Assembly: GCA_046594445.1 (NCBI GenBank)
Contig: JBKJSM010000075.1
Coordinates: 44,361-108,360, forward strand
Direction: 5' to 3'
From: Gaiellasilicea sp046594445
GTDB lineage: Bacteria > Actinomycetota > Thermoleophilia > Gaiellales > Gaiellaceae
DNA: 64,000 bases
Each line of letters starts with the position of its first letter. Position 1 is the stretch's first letter. The translations under genes and the position numbers were made by a program. The notes below the pieces were generated by a model. That model was not told the origin of the DNA, did not search any database, and was given only the letters and a program-made list of their open reading frames with translations. Positions 57,383 through 64,000 of this stretch are shown here, one piece after another.

Positions 57383-58107
57383 TCCGCGACCGCGCTCTCG
57401 CCGAGGTACGCGGACGCGACGTCGAGATTGCCGCGGATCTCGGCCGGCGTTCCTTCCGCCAGGGTGTGACCCTGGTCGAGCACGTGGATCCGGTCGCAGA
57501 CCTCCATCACGAGCGCCATGTTGTGGTCGATCAGGAGCACACCGGCGTCGTGGTCGTCGCGGACGGAGCGGACGACGGCCGCGAACTCGGGCACCTCGGC
57601 CTCCGGCAGTCCGGCCGCAGGCTCGTCGAGCAGGACGAACTCCGGCTCGGTCGCGAGCGCCCGTGCGACTCCGAGCCGGCGCTCGTCGCCGTGGGCGAGC
57701 GTGCCCGCCGCCGCCTCCGCGTAGCGCTCGAGCGCGAGGAGGTCGAGCAGCTCGCTCGCGCGGCGGCGGGCCGCGGCCGCGCGCGCGCCGATCCCGAGCG
57801 CGGCGACCTCAATGTTCTCGCGCACGGTCAGGCCGCGGAACGAGCGGCTGTGCTGAAAGGTGCGGGCAATCCCGGCGCGTCCGCGCCGGTGGGCGCTCCA
57901 GCCGGTCACGTCGCGTTCGCCGAGCTCGATCCGACCGGACGTGGGCGCGTTGAACCCGGTGAGCAGGTTGACCAGCGTCGACTTTCCTGCGCCGTTCGGC
58001 CCGATCAGCCCCACGACCTCGTGCCGATGCAGCTCGAGCGTGACCCCGTCGAGCGCCTGCACGCCCGCGAACGAGCGTGACACGGAGGAGGCCCGGAGCG
58101 TGCTCAT
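57379..58107 (-). CDS. Branched-chain-type ABC transporter ATPase, LivG-like
   Basis: A 242-residue ABC ATPase: Walker A GPNGAGKSTLVNLLTG near 38, GIARTFQHSRSFRGLTVREN near 80 (a LivG block), signature changed to LAHGDERRLGVARAL near 145, Walker B FVLLDEPAAGLP and H-loop LLIDHNMALV. The start at ATG 58107 (MSTLRASSVSRSF) is chosen over ATG 58170, whose extra residues come from the hairpin region. Confidence 0.93.
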   Translation of the reverse strand: MSTLRASSVSRSFAGVQALDGVTLELHRHEVVGLIGPNGAGKSTLVNLLTGFNAPTSGRIELGERDVTGWSAHRRGRAGIARTFQHSRSFRGLTVRENIEVAALGIGARAAAARRRASELLDLLALERYAEAAAGTLAHGDERRLGVARALATEPEFVLLDEPAAGLPEAEVPEFAAVVRSVRDDHDAGVLLIDHNMALVMEVCDRIHVLDQGHTLAEGTPAEIRGNLDVASAYLGESAVAE

Positions 58108-58140
58108 GCCGCGACAGCGGCATGAGCTGGTGGAGGGGGT

Positions 58141-58235
58141 GTGGGGGAACCGGAAGGTTCCCCCACGCAAATGAGGGAGAAGGGGGCCCGTGGGGGAAAC
58201 ATGGTTTCCCCCACGGGAGCGAGCCGTAGGCTCGC
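58141..58235 (-). repeat. Three consecutive hairpins between the binding-protein and LivG genes
   Basis: 58141-58166: perfect 11-bp stem GTGGGGGAACC with GGAA loop. 58187-58217: perfect 14-bp stem CCCGTGGGGGAAAC with a 3-base loop. 58219-58235: 7-bp stem GCGAGCC with GTA loop. The first two share the core GTGGGGGAA. They fill the 176-bp gap and have no U-run. They probably protect the 3' end of the binding-protein mRNA or partly stop transcription, so that the binding protein is made in excess over the membrane parts; REP-like elements are an alternative. Confidence 0.7.
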
Positions 58236-58283
58236 GACGCCGGGCCTCCCTTGCGTTGCCGATGCGACTGCTTCCGCCAAGGC

Positions 58284-59474
58284 CTAGATCTTCGGAACGA
58301 CCTTGGCGGTCACGGCGCCGACGTAGCGGCCCTTGTTGTTGTGGATCTTGATCACGCGGTACTGCCGCCCGAAGACGGTGTGGTACTGCGGCGAGAAACT
58401 GACGAGCCCGGAGAGGGTCGGCACCTTCTTGAACTTCTCCATGGTCGCCGCCAGCTTGGCGCCGTTCGTCGAGCCACCGGAGCGACGGATCGCCGTGGCG
58501 ACGCCGTCGATCGCGGCCGAGCCACCGAGGAAGCCGCCCGTGAAGGCCCCGAGCTTCTTCGCCAGCGCCCGGACGGCCTTGTTCGGATCATCCCCGAAGA
58601 TCGAGGCGTAGGTGACGGCGTAGTAGTTCGTCACCTGCGGGTTCTTCGTCAGCCAGTACGTCCCGTCGCCCGCCCACGAGTTCAGGATCGGGGTCTGGTT
58701 GCCGAGCGACCGCAGCCCCGAGACGAGCGCCGGCAACTCGCCGAACGCCGTCGAGGTCACGATCACGTCCGCCTTGCGGCCATTGAGGCGGCTGACTGCC
58801 GTGTTGACGTTGTTCGCACCCGTCGCGTAGCTCTCGCGGGCGGCGATCTTGCCGCCGAGCTGCTTGAACCGGACATCGAACGCCCGGACGACGTTCTTGA
58901 AGTAGACGAGCAGCGTGTTCGTGGCCAGGTTCGCGGTCCGCCAGCCCTTCCGATACGCGTACTCAGCCATCGCCGAGCCCTCGTCCTGGGCGACGTTGCC
59001 GAAGCTGAACGCCAGCTTGCCTGCCTTGCCGAAGCGCTTCGGGCCCATCTGGTCGGTGCCGATGCACGGGGCGACCGTCAACTTGCCGGCCTTGAGTGAC
59101 TCCTGCACGACCGGGGTCGCGAAGTCGACGTCGCACGTCACGAACATGATGTCCGCGCCCTTGCCGAGGAGGCTCGCCGCGCAGGACTTCGCCTTCGCGG
59201 GGTTGTTGTTGTTCGTGTCACAGGTCTCGATCTTGAACGGACGTCCGCTCACCCCGCCCTTGGCGTTGATCTGCGCGATCCGGACCTTCGCCGCCGCGAG
59301 CGCAGGCCCGTCGAACGGGCCCATGTTGCCCTTGCTGTCGAACGCCCAGCCGATCACGATCGGCGCCGCCGCGTTCGTCGTCGAGCCGCCGACGCCTGTG
59401 CCCACGGCCGCAATCGCGAGCGCGGACACCGCCAGCAGGGCGCCGAACGCGCCCCATCGCTTCCGTACCATCAT
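58284..59474 (-). CDS. Branched-chain-type ABC transporter substrate-binding protein
   Basis: A 396-residue exported type I binding protein (Peripla_BP_6). The signal peptide spans about 1-35; no lipobox Cys is evident, so it may be free or held otherwise. IVIGWAFDSKGNMGPFDGPA opens the first lobe and FVTCDVDFATPVVQESLKAG lies near 115. Disulfide candidates are in CDTNNNNPAKAKSC and TCDVD..APC. AGGGAGGCAGGA precedes the double ATG. It is the only gene in the operon followed by strong hairpins. Confidence 0.92.
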   Translation of the reverse strand: MMVRKRWGAFGALLAVSALAIAAVGTGVGGSTTNAAAPIVIGWAFDSKGNMGPFDGPALAAAKVRIAQINAKGGVSGRPFKIETCDTNNNNPAKAKSCAASLLGKGADIMFVTCDVDFATPVVQESLKAGKLTVAPCIGTDQMGPKRFGKAGKLAFSFGNVAQDEGSAMAEYAYRKGWRTANLATNTLLVYFKNVVRAFDVRFKQLGGKIAARESYATGANNVNTAVSRLNGRKADVIVTSTAFGELPALVSGLRSLGNQTPILNSWAGDGTYWLTKNPQVTNYYAVTYASIFGDDPNKAVRALAKKLGAFTGGFLGGSAAIDGVATAIRRSGGSTNGAKLAATMEKFKKVPTLSGLVSFSPQYHTVFGRQYRVIKIHNNKGRYVGAVTAKVVPKI

Positions 59475-60412
59475 TCCTGCCTCCCTTTGTCGGATTCCCA
59501 ACTTGCTTCTTTCGCCTTGATCAGGCGGTAGAGCGTCTGGTGGAGCGGCGCGGGCACCCCGAGCCGCTCCGCCTCGCGGACGAGCGAGCCGGTGATCAGC
59601 TCGATCTCGGTCGGCCGCCGCGCCTCGACGTCCTCGAGCATCGAGGGGTAGTGCGCGCTGCCGCGGCGCGTTGCGAGCACGTTCATCTCCCACGGATCCT
59701 CGTGCAGCTCGATCCCCGCCGCGGCCGCGACCGCCTTCCCCTCGTCGACGAGCGCGTGCACGAGGTGGCCGAGGTCGGAGGGCCGCTCCTCGGCCGCGAA
59801 ATGCGGGTCGTGCGGCAGGCCCGTCAGCGCGGCGACCGCGTTGACCGTCGCGTTGAAGATCAGCTTCGACCATTGCGCCGGCTTGAGGTCGGGGAAGGCA
59901 CGCGCCTTCAGGCCCGACTGCTCGATCAGCGCGACGAGCTCCTCGACCCGGCCGTAGGGGATGCCGTTGTAGGGCCCAAGCCAGGTCTCGGTGTCGAGGA
60001 TGTACTCGACGTGCGTATCGTCGTGGCGCGTCCCGCTCATGAAGGTGACGCCGGAGACGAGCGGCCAGTCGCCGTGCCGGCGGACGATCTCCTCCGCGCC
60101 GAGGCCGTTCTGGACTGTGACGAACGTCGCGTCCGGGAAGCGGCCGGCGAGCGAGCGAGCGGCCTCGTCGAGGCCCGTCGCCTTCGTGGCGACGATCGCC
60201 ACGTCCGGCTCCGGCACCTCGCCGGGATCGTCGGTCGCGTGCACGCGCCCGGTGAACTCGGCGCGGCCGCTGACCTCGAGGCCGTTCTCTTCAAGAGCGC
60301 GAGCATGTTCCGGCCGCCGGGTCAGGACCCAGACGTCCGCCACACGGCTCAGGTGAGCCGCGTAGAGACTGCCGATCACGCCGGCACCGACAACGCAGAC
60401 GCGCTCGATCAT
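59471..60412 (-). CDS. PanE/ApbA-like 2-oxo-acid reductase, copy 1
   Basis: A 313-residue ketopantoate-reductase-family enzyme with VCVVGAGVIGSLYAAHLSRV, VATKATGLDEAA, TVQNGLGAEE and WSKLIFNATVNAVAALTGL. It shares most conserved blocks with the copy at 53850-54776, including a C-terminal DVEARRPTEIELITGSLV. The pair suggests either two subunits or two steps acting on similar 2-oxo or hydroxy acids. Stop overlaps the binding-protein ATG (ATGA). Confidence 0.85.
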   Translation of the reverse strand: MIERVCVVGAGVIGSLYAAHLSRVADVWVLTRRPEHARALEENGLEVSGRAEFTGRVHATDDPGEVPEPDVAIVATKATGLDEAARSLAGRFPDATFVTVQNGLGAEEIVRRHGDWPLVSGVTFMSGTRHDDTHVEYILDTETWLGPYNGIPYGRVEELVALIEQSGLKARAFPDLKPAQWSKLIFNATVNAVAALTGLPHDPHFAAEERPSDLGHLVHALVDEGKAVAAAAGIELHEDPWEMNVLATRRGSAHYPSMLEDVEARRPTEIELITGSLVREAERLGVPAPLHQTLYRLIKAKEASWESDKGRQE

Positions 60413-60446
60413 CTGCGAGGAGTATCCCGCGCCGGTGACATGTCAG

Positions 60447-61613
60447 TCAACCGGCCAGCTTGCGGAACTCGGCGTCCGTGACGAGCCGCTTCTTCTCGGT
60501 GCCGAGCACCTTGACGGCGACGAGCAGCTCCGCGTGGCGCTCCTCCGGCACCTCGAGCCCGAGCTCCTCGGCCTTGAGGCGGATCGAGTCGAGGCCGCTC
60601 TTCTTTCCGAGCACGATCCCGCGCTCAGCGCCGACCAGGTCGGACGCGTATGGCTCGATCGCAGGCGGATCGTGAAACTGGCTCGCAACCGCGCCGCTCT
60701 CGCGGACGAAGAGGTTGTCGCCGGTGAGCGGAGTCCAGGGAGCCAGGGCGTAGCCGGAGCGGTCGCGCACGAGCGCCGCGAGCTCTCGCGCCTTCGAGAG
60801 GTCGAGCCGCGTCGGGATCCCGTAGAGCGCCTCGAGCGCCAGCGCGACCTCGAGCAGGTTCGCGTTGCCGGCGCGCTCCCCCATCCCGTTCACCGTCCCG
60901 TGCACCCAGGTCGCTCCCGCCTGGACGGCCGCGACCGCCGCTGCCGTAGCGAGGCCGAAATCGTCGTGGCCGTGCCAGTGCACCGGCACGTCGAGCCAGT
61001 CCACGGCCTGGCCGACGAGATAGGCCGCCGCCTCGGGCGTGGCGACGCCGATCGTGTCGACGACGACGGCCTCCTTCGCGCCCGCCTCGACCGCCGTCTC
61101 ATACGCGCGCCGGAAGTACTCGAGGTCGGCGCGGGAACCGTCGACGCCGAAGAAGGCCACCGTGATCCCCTCGCCGGCAGCGAACGCGACCGCCTTGCGG
61201 ATCCGGCCGAGCATGTCCTCGTGCGAGACGCCGAGCGCGGCGAGCTTGGCGTCCGAGATCGGGCTTTCGACGACGGCCGAGCGCACGCCGAGGCCGGCCA
61301 ACTGCTCGACGTCGGCCTGCACGGCGCGGGCGAAGCCCCACACCTCGGCCTTCAGGCCCGCGGCTGCGATCAGGCGGATCGCCTCGGCGTCCTCCTCCGA
61401 GACGCGCGCAAAGCCTGCCTCGATCCGGTCGACTCCGGCGTCGGCAAGCGCCGTCGCGATCTCGAGCTTCTCCGCCGGCGAGAGGACGACGCCGACGGTC
61501 TGCTCGCCGTCGCGCAGGGTCGTGTCGTAGAGGCCGACGATGTCGTGGCTCTGCGGCTCGAGCGCGCGCTGGTTCAGCTCGCCCGTCCACACCTTGTCGC
61601 GGTCGATCGTCAT
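60447..61613 (-). CDS. LeuA/HMGL-family acyltransferase or lyase
   Basis: A 388-residue TIM-barrel enzyme of the isopropylmalate/homocitrate synthase family. The barrel has YDTTLRDGEQTVGVVLSP at the first strand (Arg, Asp, Gln metal-site block) and VHWHGHDDFGLATA with the metal HxH, then NGMGERAGNANLLEV. The C-terminal part is short, with no LeuA regulatory domain. It likely joins or splits a carbon chain in the pathway; the exact substrate is unknown. ATG overlaps the M24 stop. Confidence 0.85.
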   Translation of the reverse strand: MTIDRDKVWTGELNQRALEPQSHDIVGLYDTTLRDGEQTVGVVLSPAEKLEIATALADAGVDRIEAGFARVSEEDAEAIRLIAAAGLKAEVWGFARAVQADVEQLAGLGVRSAVVESPISDAKLAALGVSHEDMLGRIRKAVAFAAGEGITVAFFGVDGSRADLEYFRRAYETAVEAGAKEAVVVDTIGVATPEAAAYLVGQAVDWLDVPVHWHGHDDFGLATAAAVAAVQAGATWVHGTVNGMGERAGNANLLEVALALEALYGIPTRLDLSKARELAALVRDRSGYALAPWTPLTGDNLFVRESGAVASQFHDPPAIEPYASDLVGAERGIVLGKKSGLDSIRLKAEELGLEVPEERHAELLVAVKVLGTEKKRLVTDAEFRKLAG

Positions 61614-62770
61614 GGCGCCCTCACGATGCCGTCGGGGAAGCGGCACAGGCGCTCGGCGCCGCTATCGGTGATCAGGAAGTTGTCCTCGACCCGGAGGCCG
61701 CCGCCCTCGGGCCAGTAGACCCCCGGTTCGATCGCGAGCACCATGCCCGCCTCGACCGTTCCGCCGCCGGCCTGGTGCGCGTACGGGGGCTCGTGGGCGC
61801 GGGCGCCGACGCCGTGGCAGATCGGATGCGACGGCTGGCCCGGATAGCCGGCCTCTGCGAGCCCGGCGCGGACGCTCCGGTCGAGCTCCGCGAGGCTCGC
61901 TCCGGGCCGGACGAAGTCGACGGCCGCGGCGTAGACCTCGAGCAGTTGCAGCTCGAGCTCCGCGTAGCGCGGATCGAGCTCGCCGGGCACGAGATTCTTC
62001 GTGTGGTCGCACCAGTAGCCGTCGGCGCAGACCCAGATCTCGAACAGCGTCGGCTCGTGCTCGGCGATCGGGCGGCTGCCCGTGGCGGTAAACGTGCGGA
62101 TCCCCTCGCCCGACCAGACGAGCGAGAAGCCGTGCGCGAGCTCGACCTGGTCGTCGAAGCCGGTGCCGTGGTCATGGACCCAGCAGTTCCAGATCGCGCC
62201 GACCTCGCTCTCGCGCATCCCCGGCCGGAGCCGCGCCTGCACGTGCTCCATCGCCCGAGCGGCGATCTCGTTCGCGAGCCGCATCCGCTCGATCTCTTGC
62301 TCGCTCTTGATCGCGCGCACCCCGGCGAGCAGCGGCGTCGCGTCTTCCGCATCGGGAAAGGCGTCGAACCACGCCTTCGGGAACGTCGTCGGCTCGCCGA
62401 CCATCCTGTCCGCCGCTTGCGTCCCTAGGCTGAGCTCGATCCCGACGCGCTCGTAGTCGGACGCGATCTGACGGGCGAGGTCGAGCGCCCGCAGGCCGGG
62501 CGGCCGCGGGTCGCTCTCGTCGTAGCCGCGGAAGAGGCGCACCTCCTCGGTCCAGCTCATCCGATCGGCGTCGGCCTCAGACGCCTCGAGGCAGATCAGC
62601 ACGGGCTCGCCCTCGCACGGGAAGACGACGGCGTCGTACCCCTTCATCCCCCAGAAGTTCGTCAAGTAGAGGACGTTGTCGGGGGCGCGGACAACGAGCG
62701 CGTCGAGCCCCTGCTCCGCCATCAGCGCGCGAACGCGTTCGAGCTTCGCGTCGTCCCGCGGCCAGCTCAC
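61610..62770 (-). CDS. M24-family Xaa-Pro-type peptidase
   Basis: A 386-residue metallopeptidase-family protein. Ligand regions: ADGYWCDHTKNL (second Asp clear, first position reads Glu/Trp), CHGVGARAHEPPY (His), LAIEPGVYWPEGGG (Glu) and RVEDNFLIT (Glu). Most of the metal site is thus kept, in contrast to the M24 protein at 52792. It could cleave an amide bond next to a ring nitrogen or proline. GTG start; coupled to the next gene by ATGA. Confidence 0.85.
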   Translation of the reverse strand: MSWPRDDAKLERVRALMAEQGLDALVVRAPDNVLYLTNFWGMKGYDAVVFPCEGEPVLICLEASEADADRMSWTEEVRLFRGYDESDPRPPGLRALDLARQIASDYERVGIELSLGTQAADRMVGEPTTFPKAWFDAFPDAEDATPLLAGVRAIKSEQEIERMRLANEIAARAMEHVQARLRPGMRESEVGAIWNCWVHDHGTGFDDQVELAHGFSLVWSGEGIRTFTATGSRPIAEHEPTLFEIWVCADGYWCDHTKNLVPGELDPRYAELELQLLEVYAAAVDFVRPGASLAELDRSVRAGLAEAGYPGQPSHPICHGVGARAHEPPYAHQAGGGTVEAGMVLAIEPGVYWPEGGGLRVEDNFLITDSGAERLCRFPDGIVRAP

Positions 62771-62800
62771 GCCGCGCCGCCGTGTTTCAGAGACACAAGC

Positions 62801-63667
62801 TCACCAGCGGACGCGTTCCGGCGGCGGCTCGCCGTGCGCCTCCTCCCAGCCGATCACCGGGTTGCGCAGCACGCCGATCCGCTCGATCTCGGCCTCGATC
62901 AGGTCGCCGGGCTTGAGGTAGAGCGACGCGGCGTCCTCCGAGAAGCCGGCGACGCCGGAGACTGTGCCCGTCGAGAGCACGTCACCCGCGGAGTAGCCGA
63001 GCGCGGAGTAGTGGGAGAGGATCTCCGGGATCGTCACGCTCATCTTGCTCGAGTGCGAGGTCTGCCGCGACTCGCCGTTGACGCGCAGCTCCATGGCGAG
63101 GTCGTGGGGATCGGGGATCTCGTCCGGGGTCACGATCCAGGGCCCGAGCGGGCAGAATGTGTCGATCGCCTTGCAGAAGCTGAAGACGCCGGAGCGCATC
63201 TCGCGCCGCTGGATGTCGCGGGCGGTGATGTCGTTGAAGATCACGTAGCCGCCGACGTAGTCCATCGCCTCCTCGGGCGGGAACCACTTGCCGCTCTTCT
63301 TCAAGATCACGGCCAGCTCGAGCTCGTAGTCGAGCTCCTCGGTCAAGTGTTCGGGATAGACGACCGGCTCGTCGGGGCCGACGATTGCGTCCACGTTCTG
63401 GAAGAAGACGATCCAGGGCGCGATCTCGTGGCTCCAGTTGACGACCTTCGACTCCTCTTCGTGCTCGCGGAAGTTGCCGGCCGTATGGAAGAACTTCTTC
63501 GGCGCGATCGGCGCGATCGGCCTCGTGTCTTCGAGCGGAATGCGGACGCCCGTCTCCTCCGCCCCGCCGCGCTCGAAGTAGGCGCGCATCGTCGGCACGC
63601 CGAGCACCGCCACCTCGTCCCCGTCGACATGGCCGACGAGCCCGCTGTCGAGCGTGACGAGTTTCAC
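62801..63667 (-). CDS. Fumarylacetoacetate-hydrolase-family protein
   Basis: A 288-residue FAH-fold enzyme. The metal ligands are in EELDYELELAVILKK (Glu-x-Glu) and YVIFNDITARDIQRRE (Asp); LGPWIVTPDEIPDPHDL and the later GDVLSTGTVSGVAGF are family blocks. Members hydrolyse or decarboxylate acylpyruvate-type 2-oxo acids, so the operon probably passes through such an intermediate. GTG start overlaps the M20 stop (GTGA). Confidence 0.9.
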   Translation of the reverse strand: MKLVTLDSGLVGHVDGDEVAVLGVPTMRAYFERGGAEETGVRIPLEDTRPIAPIAPKKFFHTAGNFREHEEESKVVNWSHEIAPWIVFFQNVDAIVGPDEPVVYPEHLTEELDYELELAVILKKSGKWFPPEEAMDYVGGYVIFNDITARDIQRREMRSGVFSFCKAIDTFCPLGPWIVTPDEIPDPHDLAMELRVNGESRQTSHSSKMSVTIPEILSHYSALGYSAGDVLSTGTVSGVAGFSEDAASLYLKPGDLIEAEIERIGVLRNPVIGWEEAHGEPPPERVRW

Positions 63668-64000
63668 CCGCAGATCCTCTCGGCGGCGCGTGCATAGACC
63701 TCGGCGATCTTGACCAGTCCCTCGATCTCGAGATTCTCGCCGTACTCGGGGTCCGGTAGCCCCGAGGAGGTGCCGTAGTTGACGGTCGCGATGCCATAGC
63801 GTGAGAGCACCGAAGCGTCGGAGAACCAGCGAGTGACGTCGCGCTCGGCCGGAGTCCCGAAGACCTCGGCGTGCGACTGCTCCAGCGCGCTCACGAGCGG
63901 GTGCGACTCGTCGATCTCGGCGCCCGGCGCGGTCACGTAGACCTCCGCCTCGACACCGTCCAGGCCGCGCGCGAACTCGAGCGCCTTTCGCCGCGCCTCT
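63664..64000 (-). CDS. M20-family peptidase/deacylase, C-terminal part only
   Basis: The last 111 codons of an ArgE/DapE/CPG2-type amidohydrolase. The frame is open to the window edge. It reads EVYVTAPGAEIDESHPLVSA, then TRWFSDASVLSRYGIATVNY and GTSSGLPDPEYGENLEIEG; the latter is the C-terminal part of the catalytic domain, with GENLEIEG where relatives have the metal-ligand H-x-x-E-x-V segment (the His is not obvious). First visible gene of the catabolic operon; it may not be the true first. Confidence 0.78.
   Translation of the reverse strand, partial: EARRKALEFARGLDGVEAEVYVTAPGAEIDESHPLVSALEQSHAEVFGTPAERDVTRWFSDASVLSRYGIATVNYGTSSGLPDPEYGENLEIEGLVKIAEVYARAAERICG

Noticed and set aside
58108..58283. 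Simple factor-independent terminator ending the operon after the binding protein
   Set aside because: None of the hairpins has a U-run, and livG to the end of the operon have no other promoter that I can see.
1..64000. CRISPR array, IS element, integrase or attachment site
   Set aside because: I looked for spaced direct repeats, transposase motifs and tRNA-end duplications beside the three tRNAs and saw none.

Overview
The window is chromosomal DNA from a high-G+C bacterium. The set of genes (WhiA, a HemQ-type coproheme decarboxylase, a stand-alone REC/GAF pair, class I aldolase with GlpX, many GTG and TTG starts, GTGA/ATGA gene overlaps) suggests a deep-branching actinobacterium, most likely class Thermoleophilia (Gaiellales/Solirubrobacterales). 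That placement is inference from gene content; no rRNA is present. Coding density is very high and most spacers are under 100 bp. No insertion sequence, integrase, CRISPR array or complete prophage was seen.

Layout. 0-3.3 kb: the pyrimidine operon pyrR-pyrB-pyrC-carA on the minus strand, headed by a PyrR-binding hairpin. 3.4-8.4 kb: RNase Z, a small LysM membrane protein under two LexA boxes, a secreted glycosidase-like protein, and a DgcN/DgcA-like D-glutamate pair. 8.4-16.3 kb: tRNA-Arg, QueF, a deoxyribosyltransferase-like protein, an MFS exporter, CorA, an amidase plus membrane-protein pair, a HIT protein, a decayed signalling gene, tRNA-Gly and a secreted nuclease. 16.3-22 kb: class I aldolase and GlpX, an SPFH protein, ArgS, DUF3467 and a phosphoesterase. 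22-27 kb: two Ser/Thr kinases, an ECF sigma factor with a hydrophobic segment and acidic tail, and two exported proteins that also end in acidic tails. 27-35 kb: a central glycolysis operon gap-pgk-tpiA-gpmI with an ECF sigma factor, preceded by an M32 carboxypeptidase, whiA and ogt. 35-40 kb: pruA, a flippase-like membrane protein and uvrC. 40-45 kb: a second glycosidase-like protein, HemQ, a probable selenoprotein, small membrane proteins, PrxQ, an Rsm22-like protein, a pentapeptide-repeat protein and tRNA-Leu. 45-52.8 kb: a subtilase, a CHRD protein, a two-domain copper protein, adenine deaminase, and a REC/GAF pair.

52.8-64 kb is one tightly coupled minus-strand operon: M20 peptidase, FAH-family hydrolase, M24 peptidase, LeuA/HMGL-like enzyme, PanE-like reductase, solute-binding protein, LivG, LivF, LivH, LivM, a second PanE-like reductase and a creatinase-like M24 protein. 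It looks like an uptake and breakdown pathway for an amide-containing small molecule that I cannot identify.

The strongest unusual signal is at 41696-42253. A lipoprotein with a thioredoxin-like motif is interrupted by a single in-frame TGA exactly where the first redox cysteine is expected (U-G-T-C). Both flanks stay open in the same frame, and an 11-bp bulged hairpin with a GUU loop begins 9 nt after the TGA, its loop 22 nt away, as expected of a bacterial SECIS element. Other leads are the SOS-controlled LysM protein, the acidic-tail sigma/kinase cluster, the orphan catabolic operon, and two genes whose only reasonable start is CTG within a CTGA overlap.
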